This document shows positions 48,804 through 56,521 of a stretch of DNA of 64,000 nucleotides, piece after piece. The stretch is from assembly GCA_965230005.1 (NCBI GenBank), contig OZ245934.1, positions 4,340,001-4,404,000 of the forward strand, given 5' to 3'. A model generated the notes under the pieces. That model worked only from the letters and a program-made list of their open reading frames with translations. It was not told where the DNA came from and did not search any database. The stretch is from SZUA-309 sp965230005 (GTDB lineage: Bacteria > Pseudomonadota > Gammaproteobacteria > Pseudomonadales > Azotimanducaceae). The number at the start of each line of letters is the position of its first letter. The stretch's first letter is position 1. Position numbers and translations under genes: made by a program.

Positions 48804-50543
48804 TCAGGACCCGCCTTCACCACCGCCGAGGGCTTCGTAGCCGCGCAGTCGTTCGCGCATGTCCCTGACCTCGGCGCTGTCCTCGCCGAGCTCCAGGGAG
48901 GCCGCGCTGATGGCGCGATCCAGGGCGGCGCGCGCCTGCTCAAAGTCCTCGAGGGCCGCGTGGGCGGCGGCCAGCGTGTCCAGATGGTGCCAATGGTCCT
49001 CCATGAGGGCCAGCGGGGCGATGAGTGCGAGTGCCCGGTCTGCGTCGCGGAGGTCGTCCCGCTCCGTCGTGGCGAGTACCCAGGCGAGGTTGTTGCGAGC
49101 GGTCATGTCGCCGGCGTCTGAGGCGACCTCGAGATAGGCAATGGCCCGAGCAGGATCCACTGGGACCAGCGTGCCGGTCAGGTAGTACTCGCCGAGGAGC
49201 GTATTGGCCTGCGTCTGGCGCGCACCGGCAGCGCTTTCCAGCCAGCTCAGAGCCTGCTCGGGGGTATTCTCGAGGAGATTCAGCGCGAGGCGGAACTGCC
49301 CGTCGGGCACCCCGCCGCGGGCCGCCGCCCGGAAATGCCGGGTGGCTTTGAACTTGTCGGGCTCGGGTTGCCTGAAGTCCGCATAGGCGGTGCCGAGAAA
49401 AAAGTGGGCATAGGGGTCGTCCGCTGCCGCCTGGTCTTCCAGCCACGCCAGGAGCGCCGGCTCCACTTCTGTGTTCTGTTCTTTCAGCAGCTTGCCGGCG
49501 TACTGGGCGCCGGAGGGGAGCACCATCAGGCCCGAGCGAACGCTGTTGGCTGTCCAGACGCCCGTGATTTCGATACCGGTTCGGTCGCCGCGCGTGCCCG
49601 GTCCCAGGGGCTGATCGCTGGCCCAGATGCCTTCGTGATAGCTGCCGTCGGCGAAGCTCTCCCGACCCTGGCCTTCCCGGAGCCCGCCTGCCCATTCACC
49701 TTCGTAGCGGCTGCCGTCCAGGCGAACGGTGATGCCGAAGCCCTGCCGTTTGCCCTCCGTCCAGGTGCCTTCGTAGCTGGCCCCGGCGGCGCTGCGGGAT
49801 TTGCCGTAGCCGTTCTGCGTGCCCGAGCGCCACTCGCCCTCGTAGCTCGAGCCATCGGTGTTGCGCAGCACACCGAAGCCGTCGGGCTGGTCGGCGTACC
49901 AGGATCCTTCATAGTGGTTGCCCTGGGAGTCCACGTAGGAGCCTTCTCCCTGGCGGACGCCATCGCGCCACTGGCCGCGATAGGTGGCACCGTCGGTACC
50001 GTGGAATTCGCCGGTGCCATTCGGCAGATCGCCCAGCCACTGGCCCCGGTAGAGACCTTCGCCCGATTGCTCCACGCCTTCGCCCTGGCGCACGCCGAGG
50101 ATGAAGTCGCCGAGATAGCGGCTGCCATCGCTGCGGGTCAGTTCGCCGTGGCCGTGCTGCACGCCGTCGCGCCAGGTACCGCGATAACGGTCGCCCGTCG
50201 GCCAGGTGCCGAGACCCATGCCATTCGGCTGCCCGGCCTTGAAATCACCCGCGAAGGTCCGCCCATCGGGCCAGCGGTAGCTGGCGGTACCGGTGTAGGC
50301 GAGGGCCTCGGGATAAATCCAGTAGCTGCGGCCGGAAGGCAGGGTGAGCTCCCCGGCGCCTTCCGCACCCCGGGGTGCCGTTGGTCCGCCGAGGGGGTCG
50401 CTCGCGCAGGCGCCGAGGAGCAGGGCCAGGCACAGGACCGACAGGCGCCAGCGGACGCGCGAAAACCCCCTGAGGCCGGGCGCGGGCCCGGGGTCGCCGT
50501 GGGACGGAATGCTGCCTGCCATGATCGGCGCATGAGAAACCAT
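48804..50543 (-). CDS. MORN-repeat lipoprotein with TPR/Sel1-like C-terminal domain
   Basis: A 579-residue lipoprotein. A lipobox (LCLALLLGAC, Cys46) follows an unusually long N-terminal tail, so the true start may lie downstream of the ATG at 50543. Residues 80-310 hold about ten MORN repeats of the form Y-x-G-x-W-x-x-G-x-x-x-G-x-G (YRGTWRDGVQHGHG, YEGEWRSGTQNGYG, YEGTWTEGKRQGFG). The C-terminal 200 residues contain Sel1/TPR-like helices (ARAIAYLEVASDAGDMTARN). MORN repeats bind lipids or act as spacers, and in a periplasmic lipoprotein this is an unusual combination. Confidence 0.85.
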   Translation of the reverse strand: MVSHAPIMAGSIPSHGDPGPAPGLRGFSRVRWRLSVLCLALLLGACASDPLGGPTAPRGAEGAGELTLPSGRSYWIYPEALAYTGTASYRWPDGRTFAGDFKAGQPNGMGLGTWPTGDRYRGTWRDGVQHGHGELTRSDGSRYLGDFILGVRQGEGVEQSGEGLYRGQWLGDLPNGTGEFHGTDGATYRGQWRDGVRQGEGSYVDSQGNHYEGSWYADQPDGFGVLRNTDGSSYEGEWRSGTQNGYGKSRSAAGASYEGTWTEGKRQGFGITVRLDGSRYEGEWAGGLREGQGRESFADGSYHEGIWASDQPLGPGTRGDRTGIEITGVWTANSVRSGLMVLPSGAQYAGKLLKEQNTEVEPALLAWLEDQAAADDPYAHFFLGTAYADFRQPEPDKFKATRHFRAAARGGVPDGQFRLALNLLENTPEQALSWLESAAGARQTQANTLLGEYYLTGTLVPVDPARAIAYLEVASDAGDMTARNNLAWVLATTERDDLRDADRALALIAPLALMEDHWHHLDTLAAAHAALEDFEQARAALDRAISAASLELGEDSAEVRDMRERLRGYEALGGGEGGS

Positions 50544-50610
50544 CTCATGTCAAAACTCAAAGAGTTTGGGTAACGTAAGCGGCCGTGAAATTCTGCTGGA
50601 CCGAGATGCG

Positions 50611-51651
50611 ATGAGCGATGATAACGATTCCCACGGCGGCGCCCCGGAAGGGATTGAACTGGAGCCGGTAACCCGATGGCTGGAAGCGCAGATCGACGGT
50701 CTCGAAGCCCCTCTCGAATTCAGCCTCATCGCCGGTGGTCACTCGAACCTCACCTATCGTTTCGTCGATCGCGGCGGACGGGCCTTCGTGTTGCGTCGCC
50801 CACCCCTCGGTCATGTCCTCGAGAGCGCTCACGACATGGGACGTGAGCATCGCATCGTCTCGGCTCTGGCCGGCAGTGGTGTGCCCGTAGCGCCCACCTA
50901 CGGCTTCTGCGAAGACCCGGCGGTGAATGGCGCACCGTTCTACGTCATGGGTTTCGTGGAAGGGGCCGTGCTGCACGATGCGGACGCGGCCGAGCCCATG
51001 CCGGAAGCGGAACGCCATGCCCTTGGCCTCGACGTCGTGCGCGTGCTTGCAGCGCTGCACAATCTGAACCCCGATGATGTCGGTCTCGGTACCCTGGGCC
51101 GGAAAGAAGCCTACCTCGAGCGCCAGCTCAAGCGCTGGAACAAGCAGTGGGAGGCATCGAAGACTCACGAGATACCGGAGATGGAGGAAACGGCGCGACG
51201 CCTGGCTGATCGCATGCCCGAACAGGTGGGTGCGGCGATCGTTCACGGCGACTACCGCCTCGGCAACATGATGGTCGCCGACGGTCGCATCCAGGCGGTC
51301 CTCGACTGGGAGCTCTGTACCCTCGGCGATCCGCTTGCCGACGTCGGCTATCTGCTGAACTCCTGGGTCTCGCCCGAGGAAGCCGAAGAGATCGTCACCC
51401 CGACGGCCCTCGGGGGTTTCCCGAGCCGCGACGATCTCTGCGAACGCTACGAAGCGGCCACGGGCCGCAGTCTTGGCGGTATCGACTACTACCGGGCTTT
51501 TTCCCACTGGCGATTGGCTGCCATTGGTCAGGGGGTCTACAAGCGTTACCTCGTCGGCGCCATGGGCTCGAATCGGGACATGGATCTGGACGCCTACAAG
51601 CAGAGCGTCCACCTTCGGGCGGAGGCCGCCCTGGCGCTCCTCGGCGGTTGA
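50611..51651 (+). CDS. APH-like phosphotransferase, acyl-CoA dehydrogenase-associated type
   Basis: A 346-residue kinase-fold protein. The catalytic Brenner-type motif is VHGDYRLGNMM and the metal motif LDWELCTLGDPLADVG. The N-lobe has SNLTYRFVDRGGRAFVLRRP. This is the ACAD10/ACAD11 kinase-domain group, which phosphorylates hydroxy-acyl-CoAs before degradation. The two acyl-CoA dehydrogenases at 34602-36895 are distant, so a direct link is not shown. The ATG at 50611 begins just before the family-like core. It is divergent from the MORN gene across 67 bases containing two palindromes. Confidence 0.85.
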   Translation: MSDDNDSHGGAPEGIELEPVTRWLEAQIDGLEAPLEFSLIAGGHSNLTYRFVDRGGRAFVLRRPPLGHVLESAHDMGREHRIVSALAGSGVPVAPTYGFCEDPAVNGAPFYVMGFVEGAVLHDADAAEPMPEAERHALGLDVVRVLAALHNLNPDDVGLGTLGRKEAYLERQLKRWNKQWEASKTHEIPEMEETARRLADRMPEQVGAAIVHGDYRLGNMMVADGRIQAVLDWELCTLGDPLADVGYLLNSWVSPEEAEEIVTPTALGGFPSRDDLCERYEAATGRSLGGIDYYRAFSHWRLAAIGQGVYKRYLVGAMGSNRDMDLDAYKQSVHLRAEAALALLGG

Positions 51652-51652
51652 C

Positions 51653-54634
51653 TCAGCGCCCCTCGGCCGGTGCAGTCGGCGCCGCCGGAGCCGGTTTCCG
51701 GAAAGGAATGGCTCCGGCGTTGTCGTCAGCGCCCGCACCGTCCACGCGCTTGTCAGCCGACGCGCTGTCGGCGAGAGCCTGGGTCGTCAGGACGGCGCGG
51801 AATTCGGAGACGAAGTCCAGATCCTCGATGGTCGGGGTGGTGCGCGGATCGACGTTGATTCGCTCCTGAATGTCCAGCGTGCGGAAGGCGCCGCAGGATT
51901 CACCGGCGTCGCAGAGGAAGTCGTCGTTGTCCATGTCCGACCCGGCAAAGATCCGGTAGCTGCCCGCGGGAATGTCGTTCAGCACCCACTCGTAGATGCC
52001 GTTCCGGGCGGCCACGACGGCAGCGTTCCCTTCCGAGGAACCGTCCTCGTTCACCGCAATCACGAAGAAGAGCCCGGCATCGGCAGCTGGATTCACCCCC
52101 GGTACCTGGAGCGTCACGGTGACCGTGACGGGATTGGTGGCCGGATCCAGGGGCACGAATTCGATGGTCGCATTGTAGGAACCTTCCCCGAGTCCAGCTC
52201 TGTCGATGCGCAGCTGGTAGTCCCCGAGACCGTTGCCATCGACGGCGGCAGGGAGGGCGGTCAGCCAGGGTTCGCTGGGGTTGATCTCGTTGATGACGAT
52301 GGTCCCGCTGCCGAGGTTGGACAGGCGCACGACCTCAGTGGTGGCCAGCACGCCGAAATTGACGCTGGAGAGGGAGGCGCCCAGCACGGGCAGAGGAATA
52401 CCGCCGCCGCCGGTCGCCAGATCGAGGGCCGTCAGCACGGCTTTCTGGGCGTTTATGAGTCCCCAGCCGTAGGCCGTGTCATAACCTGCAACCCCGAGAT
52501 CGTCGGTCAGATCGCCGCTTTCCAGGGCCACATCGAACTGGGCTGGCGTCATGCCGGGATGCACGGCTTTCATGAGTGCCGCCACGCCGGCGACATGGGG
52601 GGCGGCCATGGAGGTGCCGCTCAGAGACCCGTAGCCCAGCTGCACGGGTCCGGAAACGCTGTCGTCGCCCAGGGGGCTGACAACTCCGTCCGGGAAACCG
52701 TCGCCGTTCAGGTCGGTGCCGTTGAAGCCCCCGGGGGCTGCGACGTCGATGGTCGCGCCGGTGTTGGAGTAGGGCGCCAGCGTGCCGTTGATGGTGCTGG
52801 CAGATACGGAGACCACGCCGTTGTAGGCGGCGGGATAGTTCGGTGCCGTGGATGACTCGTTGCCGGCGCTGGCAATGATGATCACACCCTGGTTGCGGGC
52901 TTCCGTCATGGTGTCCTGGGCTGCCTGGGAGAAGAAGGGGCTGCCGAGGCTCAGATTGATGATGTCCGCCCGCCGGGTGGGCAGACGTCCGGAGTCGTTG
53001 TCGAGGCCGGCGGCGTAGCGCACGGCCTGCATCACGTCGTAGGCCGTGCCGCCGTCCACACCGAGGGCACGCATGGGCATGATCTTCGCGCCCCAGGCTA
53101 CCCCAGCAACGCCTTCCGTGTTGTCGGAGCGGGCAGCCACGGTGCCTGCAACATGAGAGCCGTGAAAGCTCGAAGAGCCACCGTAGGCAAAGTCGCCCTG
53201 ATCTGTCGGGTCGTTGTCGATACCGTTGAAGTCCCGGGCCCGACCGGCATCGGCGATGAAGTCATAGCCGGACACGAGCTGGTCCTCGAAGTCCGGGTGG
53301 TTCGGCAGGATACCCGTGTCGACGACGGCAACGATCACGTCCTGGGGGCCGCTGGATTCACCGGTGGTGATGTCCCAGGCCGCTGGCAGTTTGATCTCCG
53401 GGTAGTGCCACTGCAGGGGGTAGAGCTCGTCGTTGGGGGTGCGATGGGCGATGAGCAGCGCGTTGACCTCGGCATGGGCCACTTCCGGATCCTGCGTGAG
53501 GGCTTTCAGGGCAAGCAGCGTCCGGTACTTGGCGCGATAGGCCTCCGGGAGGCTCTGCAGCCGGGTCAGCGCGCCATCCATGGTGCGGTGTCCGCCCTGA
53601 CGGGCACGGATCCGCTCGAGGGTGTCCGCGCCGAGCTGTGAGCGAGCAAAGCGGCCCGAGCGGCCGCGCTCGGTCGCCGCGTAACGACGCTGCATGGCGG
53701 GGCGCATGCGGCTCGAGTGACCGGCGATGAGCACCTCGTCCGGCACGAAGGCGTCCGACAGACGCGTCGGGCGCCGCGCGGTAACGCCGAGGTCCTGGCC
53801 GATGCTGAGGACGTAGTTCGAGCCTCCGGAGATGTTGGTCGGCCCGTCGAAGGGAACGACCTCCAGGAAGTAGCTCCCTGGTCCCGGCGCCGGAATCGAT
53901 TCCGTGGCGTCGGTGCCGAGCGAGGAATCGAGAATCGTCGAGCCGGTGGCATCCCAGAGGTAGAGATCGAGATCTGCCGTCGCATCGCCGACGTTCAGCA
54001 GGATCAGCTCGTTGCCGTTCAGGGTCACGGCATAGAAGTCCGCCGGGTCGCCGTCCGTGAAAAAGTTGCCGCTGCGGGCGCCGGTTCCGGGCAGGTTCAC
54101 CCAGCCCCCGAGACGGACCGGGTTGGGGATCGCCTGGGCGCTGAAAAAGTCGTCGTTGGGAATGGGGCTCGTCAGCCGGTCGTTGACGTCCGAATCGACG
54201 GCCGAGGTGCTGAGAATCTGGACCGTGCCGGAGAGGCGCGCCCCGCGTACGCGGACGTTCTGCAGCACCGTGCCGCTGTCGCCGTCGTCGTCCGTCACGG
54301 TGAGCTCGACGTTGTAGCCGCCGGGATCGGTAAAGGTGTGCGTCGGGCTGCTGCCGCTCACCACCGGCGAGCCGTCCCCGAAGTCCCAGCGGTAGCTGGT
54401 GATCTGGCCGTCGAGATCTCTGGAAAGCGTGCCGTCGAAGGTGACCGTGAGGGCGGCGAAGCCGTCCACGGTTGATGCGCTGATGACGGCCGCCGGCGCC
54501 ACGTTCGGCACCGGCGTGTTGCCAACGCGAACGCCGTTGTCCCCGCCGCCGCCGCCGCAGGCGCTGAGGCCCACCGCCAAGGTTGCGGCGAGGAGAATCT
54601 GGACTGGCCTGCAGGCGCACATGGGCCGGATCAT
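51653..54634 (-). CDS. Subtilisin-like (S8) serine protease lipoprotein with PKD domain
   Basis: A 993-residue secreted protease. The lipoprotein signal VQILLAATLAVGLSAC puts the lipid on Cys26. Then come a PKD domain (about 45-130; YRWDFGDGSPVVSG), a PPC-like beta domain (about 175-275) and a linker/propeptide region (to about 410). The peptidase domain follows, with Asp in VAVVDTGILPNHPDF, His in SSFHGSHVAGT, Asn in IIASAGNESS and Ser in GTSMAAPHVAGVAAL. The C-terminal 250 residues are beta-rich. No Shine-Dalgarno is clear; an ATG at 54622 would also keep the signal. It is 2 bases from the convergent kinase-like gene. Confidence 0.92.
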   Translation of the reverse strand: MIRPMCACRPVQILLAATLAVGLSACGGGGGDNGVRVGNTPVPNVAPAAVISASTVDGFAALTVTFDGTLSRDLDGQITSYRWDFGDGSPVVSGSSPTHTFTDPGGYNVELTVTDDDGDSGTVLQNVRVRGARLSGTVQILSTSAVDSDVNDRLTSPIPNDDFFSAQAIPNPVRLGGWVNLPGTGARSGNFFTDGDPADFYAVTLNGNELILLNVGDATADLDLYLWDATGSTILDSSLGTDATESIPAPGPGSYFLEVVPFDGPTNISGGSNYVLSIGQDLGVTARRPTRLSDAFVPDEVLIAGHSSRMRPAMQRRYAATERGRSGRFARSQLGADTLERIRARQGGHRTMDGALTRLQSLPEAYRAKYRTLLALKALTQDPEVAHAEVNALLIAHRTPNDELYPLQWHYPEIKLPAAWDITTGESSGPQDVIVAVVDTGILPNHPDFEDQLVSGYDFIADAGRARDFNGIDNDPTDQGDFAYGGSSSFHGSHVAGTVAARSDNTEGVAGVAWGAKIMPMRALGVDGGTAYDVMQAVRYAAGLDNDSGRLPTRRADIINLSLGSPFFSQAAQDTMTEARNQGVIIIASAGNESSTAPNYPAAYNGVVSVSASTINGTLAPYSNTGATIDVAAPGGFNGTDLNGDGFPDGVVSPLGDDSVSGPVQLGYGSLSGTSMAAPHVAGVAALMKAVHPGMTPAQFDVALESGDLTDDLGVAGYDTAYGWGLINAQKAVLTALDLATGGGGIPLPVLGASLSSVNFGVLATTEVVRLSNLGSGTIVINEINPSEPWLTALPAAVDGNGLGDYQLRIDRAGLGEGSYNATIEFVPLDPATNPVTVTVTLQVPGVNPAADAGLFFVIAVNEDGSSEGNAAVVAARNGIYEWVLNDIPAGSYRIFAGSDMDNDDFLCDAGESCGAFRTLDIQERINVDPRTTPTIEDLDFVSEFRAVLTTQALADSASADKRVDGAGADDNAGAIPFRKPAPAAPTAPAEGR

Positions 54635-54692
54635 CCCATAAAGCCTGGTGTTGGGATGTGATCCCGGTCGGTTGTCCGATTTTCGGACGCGC

Positions 54693-54734
54693 AAAAGAAA
54701 ACGCCCCGGCTGATACTGCGTAAGCCGGGGCGTT
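54693..54734 (-). terminator. Strong intrinsic terminator
   Basis: On the minus strand, AACGCCCCGGCT (54734-54723) pairs perfectly over 12 bases with AGCCGGGGCGTT (54711-54700) across an 11-base loop, and TTTTCTTTT follows. It lies between the candidate small RNA and the protease gene, so transcription of the small RNA and the MerR gene should stop here, before the protease. Confidence 0.8.
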
Positions 54735-54770
54735 GTTCGGTTACCGGACCGTTGTCTGGCCGGTTAGAAT

Positions 54771-54881
54771 AAAAAAGGCGTGTCAGCGGTGGGCACCGCT
54801 GAAAGTAACTCCTCTTCTGGGGGAAGGACACTTGAAAGGGAGGACTGCATTGGAGTTACGTGCACGCCTGAACTGAAACTG
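54771..54881 (-). ncRNA. Candidate small RNA with three stems and C-rich loop
   Basis: About 111 bases, read from a near-consensus promoter just upstream. Closing stem P1 is AGGCGTG (54869-54863) with CACGCCT (54782-54776). P2 is GTAACTCC (54859-54852) with GGAGTTAC (54812-54805), enclosing a 39-base loop that contains CCTCCC and CCTTCCCCC. P3 is TCAGCGGT (54802-54795) with ACCGCTGA (54790-54783), loop GCCC. Six T follow P1 directly. This is what an intrinsic terminator-ended small RNA looks like. The C-rich loop could pair with Shine-Dalgarno regions. No protein frame explains it. I cannot name a known RNA family. Confidence 0.65.
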
Positions 54882-54887
54882 GTGACC

Positions 54888-54915
54888 ATTATGTACAGTA
54901 CAAATGTGCTGTCAA
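54888..54915 (-). promoter_or_regulatory. Promoter of the candidate small RNA
   Basis: On the minus strand, a perfect -35 TTGACA (54915-54910), a 16-base spacer and the -10 CATAAT (54893-54888). Transcription would start near 54881. This is the best sigma-70-like sequence I found in the window. The spacer holds the palindrome TGTACTGTACA. Confidence 0.7.
54892..54902. promoter_or_regulatory. Candidate MerR-family operator in the small-RNA promoter
   Basis: TGTACAGTACA covers the edge of the -10 box and the adjacent spacer. MlrA- and CarH/LitR-type MerR regulators are known to bind TGTACA-containing sites. The nine bases ACAGTACAA (54895-54903) recur exactly at 55985-55993, and GTACAGG (54934-54940) recurs at 55999-56005, both upstream of the MerR gene. 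Confidence 0.5.
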
Positions 54916-54971
54916 CAGCTATTTTCACTTTTCGTACAGGTTTTGTTCACCCCGCCTTGATTGATCGCTAA

Positions 54972-55952
54972 TCAAGCCTGCGTCCCGGCCGGTTCCGGCG
55001 AGGCAATCAGTCCCTCAGCCATGGCCAGCGCTTCCAGGGCCCGCTCCAGCCGGGCACGCGCCTGGGTGGTACCGACGTGAATCTCTTCAAAGAGTCCTGC
55101 GTCCCCGGCTTCGAGGGTCCGGCTGTAGTCGGCAAAGGCGTTCAGCTGGCTGATGAGCTCCACCAGATGCCCCGGGCAGCCGTTTGGATCGGCCAGGGTG
55201 CTGGCGGCGATGGCGACCAGCTCCTCGTCCGAGAAGCGTCGCGGGGCGGCGTTTTCCGGGGCGTTTGCCGCTCGGTGAACGCTGGCCACGGCGCTTTCGA
55301 TGTCTGCCCAGGGGGTTGGCCACGTAAGGGCGGTCAGACCCAAATCGGCGAAGGCCTCGAGGTTGTTGGCCGTCGCAAACTGATAAAGAGCCACCCGCTC
55401 CGCGGAAGGGAAATAATCGGCAAGCAGCGCCATGGGCGCAGGATCGAGCACCGGCAGCTGCACGACGATGGCATCGAGGACATCGACCCCGAGCTGATCG
55501 CGCTCGAAAGCCTCCATGTTCGCCCAGCGCCCGACGATCTGAATGCGCAGATCGGCCTCCTGCTGCTGTTCCAGGACAAGCAGATTCGGACCGATCAGGC
55601 CGGTTCTCGCGGGTTGCCCGCCCACGGTCGGCGCCCCGGCTGCCTTCGCCGGCACCGCCCGCTGGCGCTCATCGAGCTGCTCGTCGCTGAGTTCCACGAG
55701 GGAGCTGATCGGTTGCCCGGCATCGATGAGCCGTTTGATCTTGTGCAGCCGCTCGAGCTGCGATGCGCTGTAGAAGCGGGTTTTACCGGCGCGGTGTACG
55801 GGCGCCAGACCGTAGCGGCGTTCCCAGGCCCGCAGGCGCTCGACGGAGATGTCCGTGAGCTGGGCGACCGTGCCGATACGATAGAGATCTTCGGCCGTGG
55901 TATCGGCGTCGTGATCGGGACTCGTTGCTGACGTCGGGTCGAAGTCTGACAT
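54972..55952 (-). CDS. MerR-family regulator with degenerate B12-binding-like C-terminal domain
   Basis: A 326-residue regulator. The MerR winged helix (about 24-95; YRIGTVAQLTDISVERLRAW, then ERRYGLAPVHRAGKTRFYS) is close to the MlrA/CarH/LitR group (L-R-x-W-E-R-R-Y-G-L-x-x-P). The C-terminal half looks like an alpha/beta domain (VDVLDAIVVQLPVLDPAP; LYQFATANNLEAFADLGLTA) in the place of the cobalamin domain of CarH, but the D-x-H-x-x-G cobalamin motif is missing. I chose the ATG at 55952 because the upstream frame gives no similarity. It probably controls itself and the small-RNA promoter through the shared TGTACA-like motifs. Confidence 0.85.
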   Translation of the reverse strand: MSDFDPTSATSPDHDADTTAEDLYRIGTVAQLTDISVERLRAWERRYGLAPVHRAGKTRFYSASQLERLHKIKRLIDAGQPISSLVELSDEQLDERQRAVPAKAAGAPTVGGQPARTGLIGPNLLVLEQQQEADLRIQIVGRWANMEAFERDQLGVDVLDAIVVQLPVLDPAPMALLADYFPSAERVALYQFATANNLEAFADLGLTALTWPTPWADIESAVASVHRAANAPENAAPRRFSDEELVAIAASTLADPNGCPGHLVELISQLNAFADYSRTLEAGDAGLFEEIHVGTTQARARLERALEALAMAEGLIASPEPAGTQA

Positions 55953-55984
55953 GGCAGTTCGCCGCAGCTTTCGAAGGGTCGTGA

Positions 55985-56005
55985 ACAGTACAAGACCTGT
56001 ACAGG
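55985..56005. promoter_or_regulatory. Candidate autoregulatory site of the MerR gene
   Basis: ACAGTACAA (55985-55993) and, five bases on, the palindrome CCTGTACAGG (55996-56005) lie 33-53 bases upstream of the MerR ATG. Both short motifs also occur in the small-RNA promoter region. Confidence 0.5.
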
Positions 56006-56414
56006 CCTGTCCAGGAACTGTGTCCGCAAGGATCCTGCCTAAATGCATCGCCAAACGCACCGAGGTCGTTGTGCAAGGCTCGTCTGTCCGGTGCGGTCGG
56101 GAAGAGAAAGGGAGAGGCGTGGCGACAGCACATTGTGGCACTGTCTTCGCGGCATAGGGAGGAAGGGGAGAGAGACACCGCGCCACGCCTGTTCTTGTTC
56201 AGGCCCGTACTGGCGCCTGAAAAGAAGTCGCGCATTCTACGTATTCGCAAAGACCGCACAAGGGGATTTTGCTGCACCTGCACATTTTTTTTGTTACGAA
56301 TGGTTTCGAGCGTTGGGAGCCCCGTCCGGTGGGCCCGGTTCAGCCCTTCAGGCATCTGCCTGCGCCGCTGTTGCGCCTCGATACAGACCGAAACAATCGC
56401 TGCACCACCGGCCA

Positions 56415-56443
56415 CTGGCACCGGACGATCTCCCCGGTAGAAT
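56415..56443 (+). promoter_or_regulatory. Candidate promoter of the acyl-CoA synthetase gene
   Basis: CTGGCA (56415-56420), a 17-base spacer and TAGAAT (56438-56443). The transcript would start near 56450 with a leader of about 70 bases. Confidence 0.45.
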
Positions 56444-56521
56444 CCGGCCTCTGCGACCCTTGAACGCCCTTGCTTCGAAGCCGGGCCGCAAGGCCTTTGC
56501 CCAGTACCGGAGAGCAAAAAA

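Larger units (their letters stand above)
55953..56521. other. Long intergenic region upstream of the MerR gene and acyl-CoA synthetase
   Basis: These 569 bases between divergent genes contain the operator-like motifs at 55985-56005, a purine-rich stretch near 56095-56175, a run of eight T at 56285-56292, and the candidate promoter at 56415-56443. Several short open frames here show no family resemblance. No tRNA or known RNA is recognised. Confidence 0.5.

Noticed and set aside
51473..52855. A 460-residue plus-strand open frame extending past the APH-like gene
   Set aside because: It is out of frame with the kinase motifs and antisense to the protease gene.
53358..54620. A 420-residue minus-strand frame very rich in Arg and Gly
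   Set aside because: It is an out-of-frame reading of the subtilase lipoprotein, whose PKD and protease motifs are clear.
54813..54851. GGA motifs on the plus strand, as in a CsrA-binding RNA
   Set aside because: Promoter and U-runs support transcription of the minus strand, where these become C-rich loops.
54780..54971. A 63-residue plus-strand open frame in the small-RNA strip
   Set aside because: No Shine-Dalgarno, no family resemblance, and the strip has perfect stems and terminator signals that read on the other strand.
56285..56292. Run of eight T as an intrinsic terminator
   Set aside because: No stable hairpin directly upstream on the plus strand.
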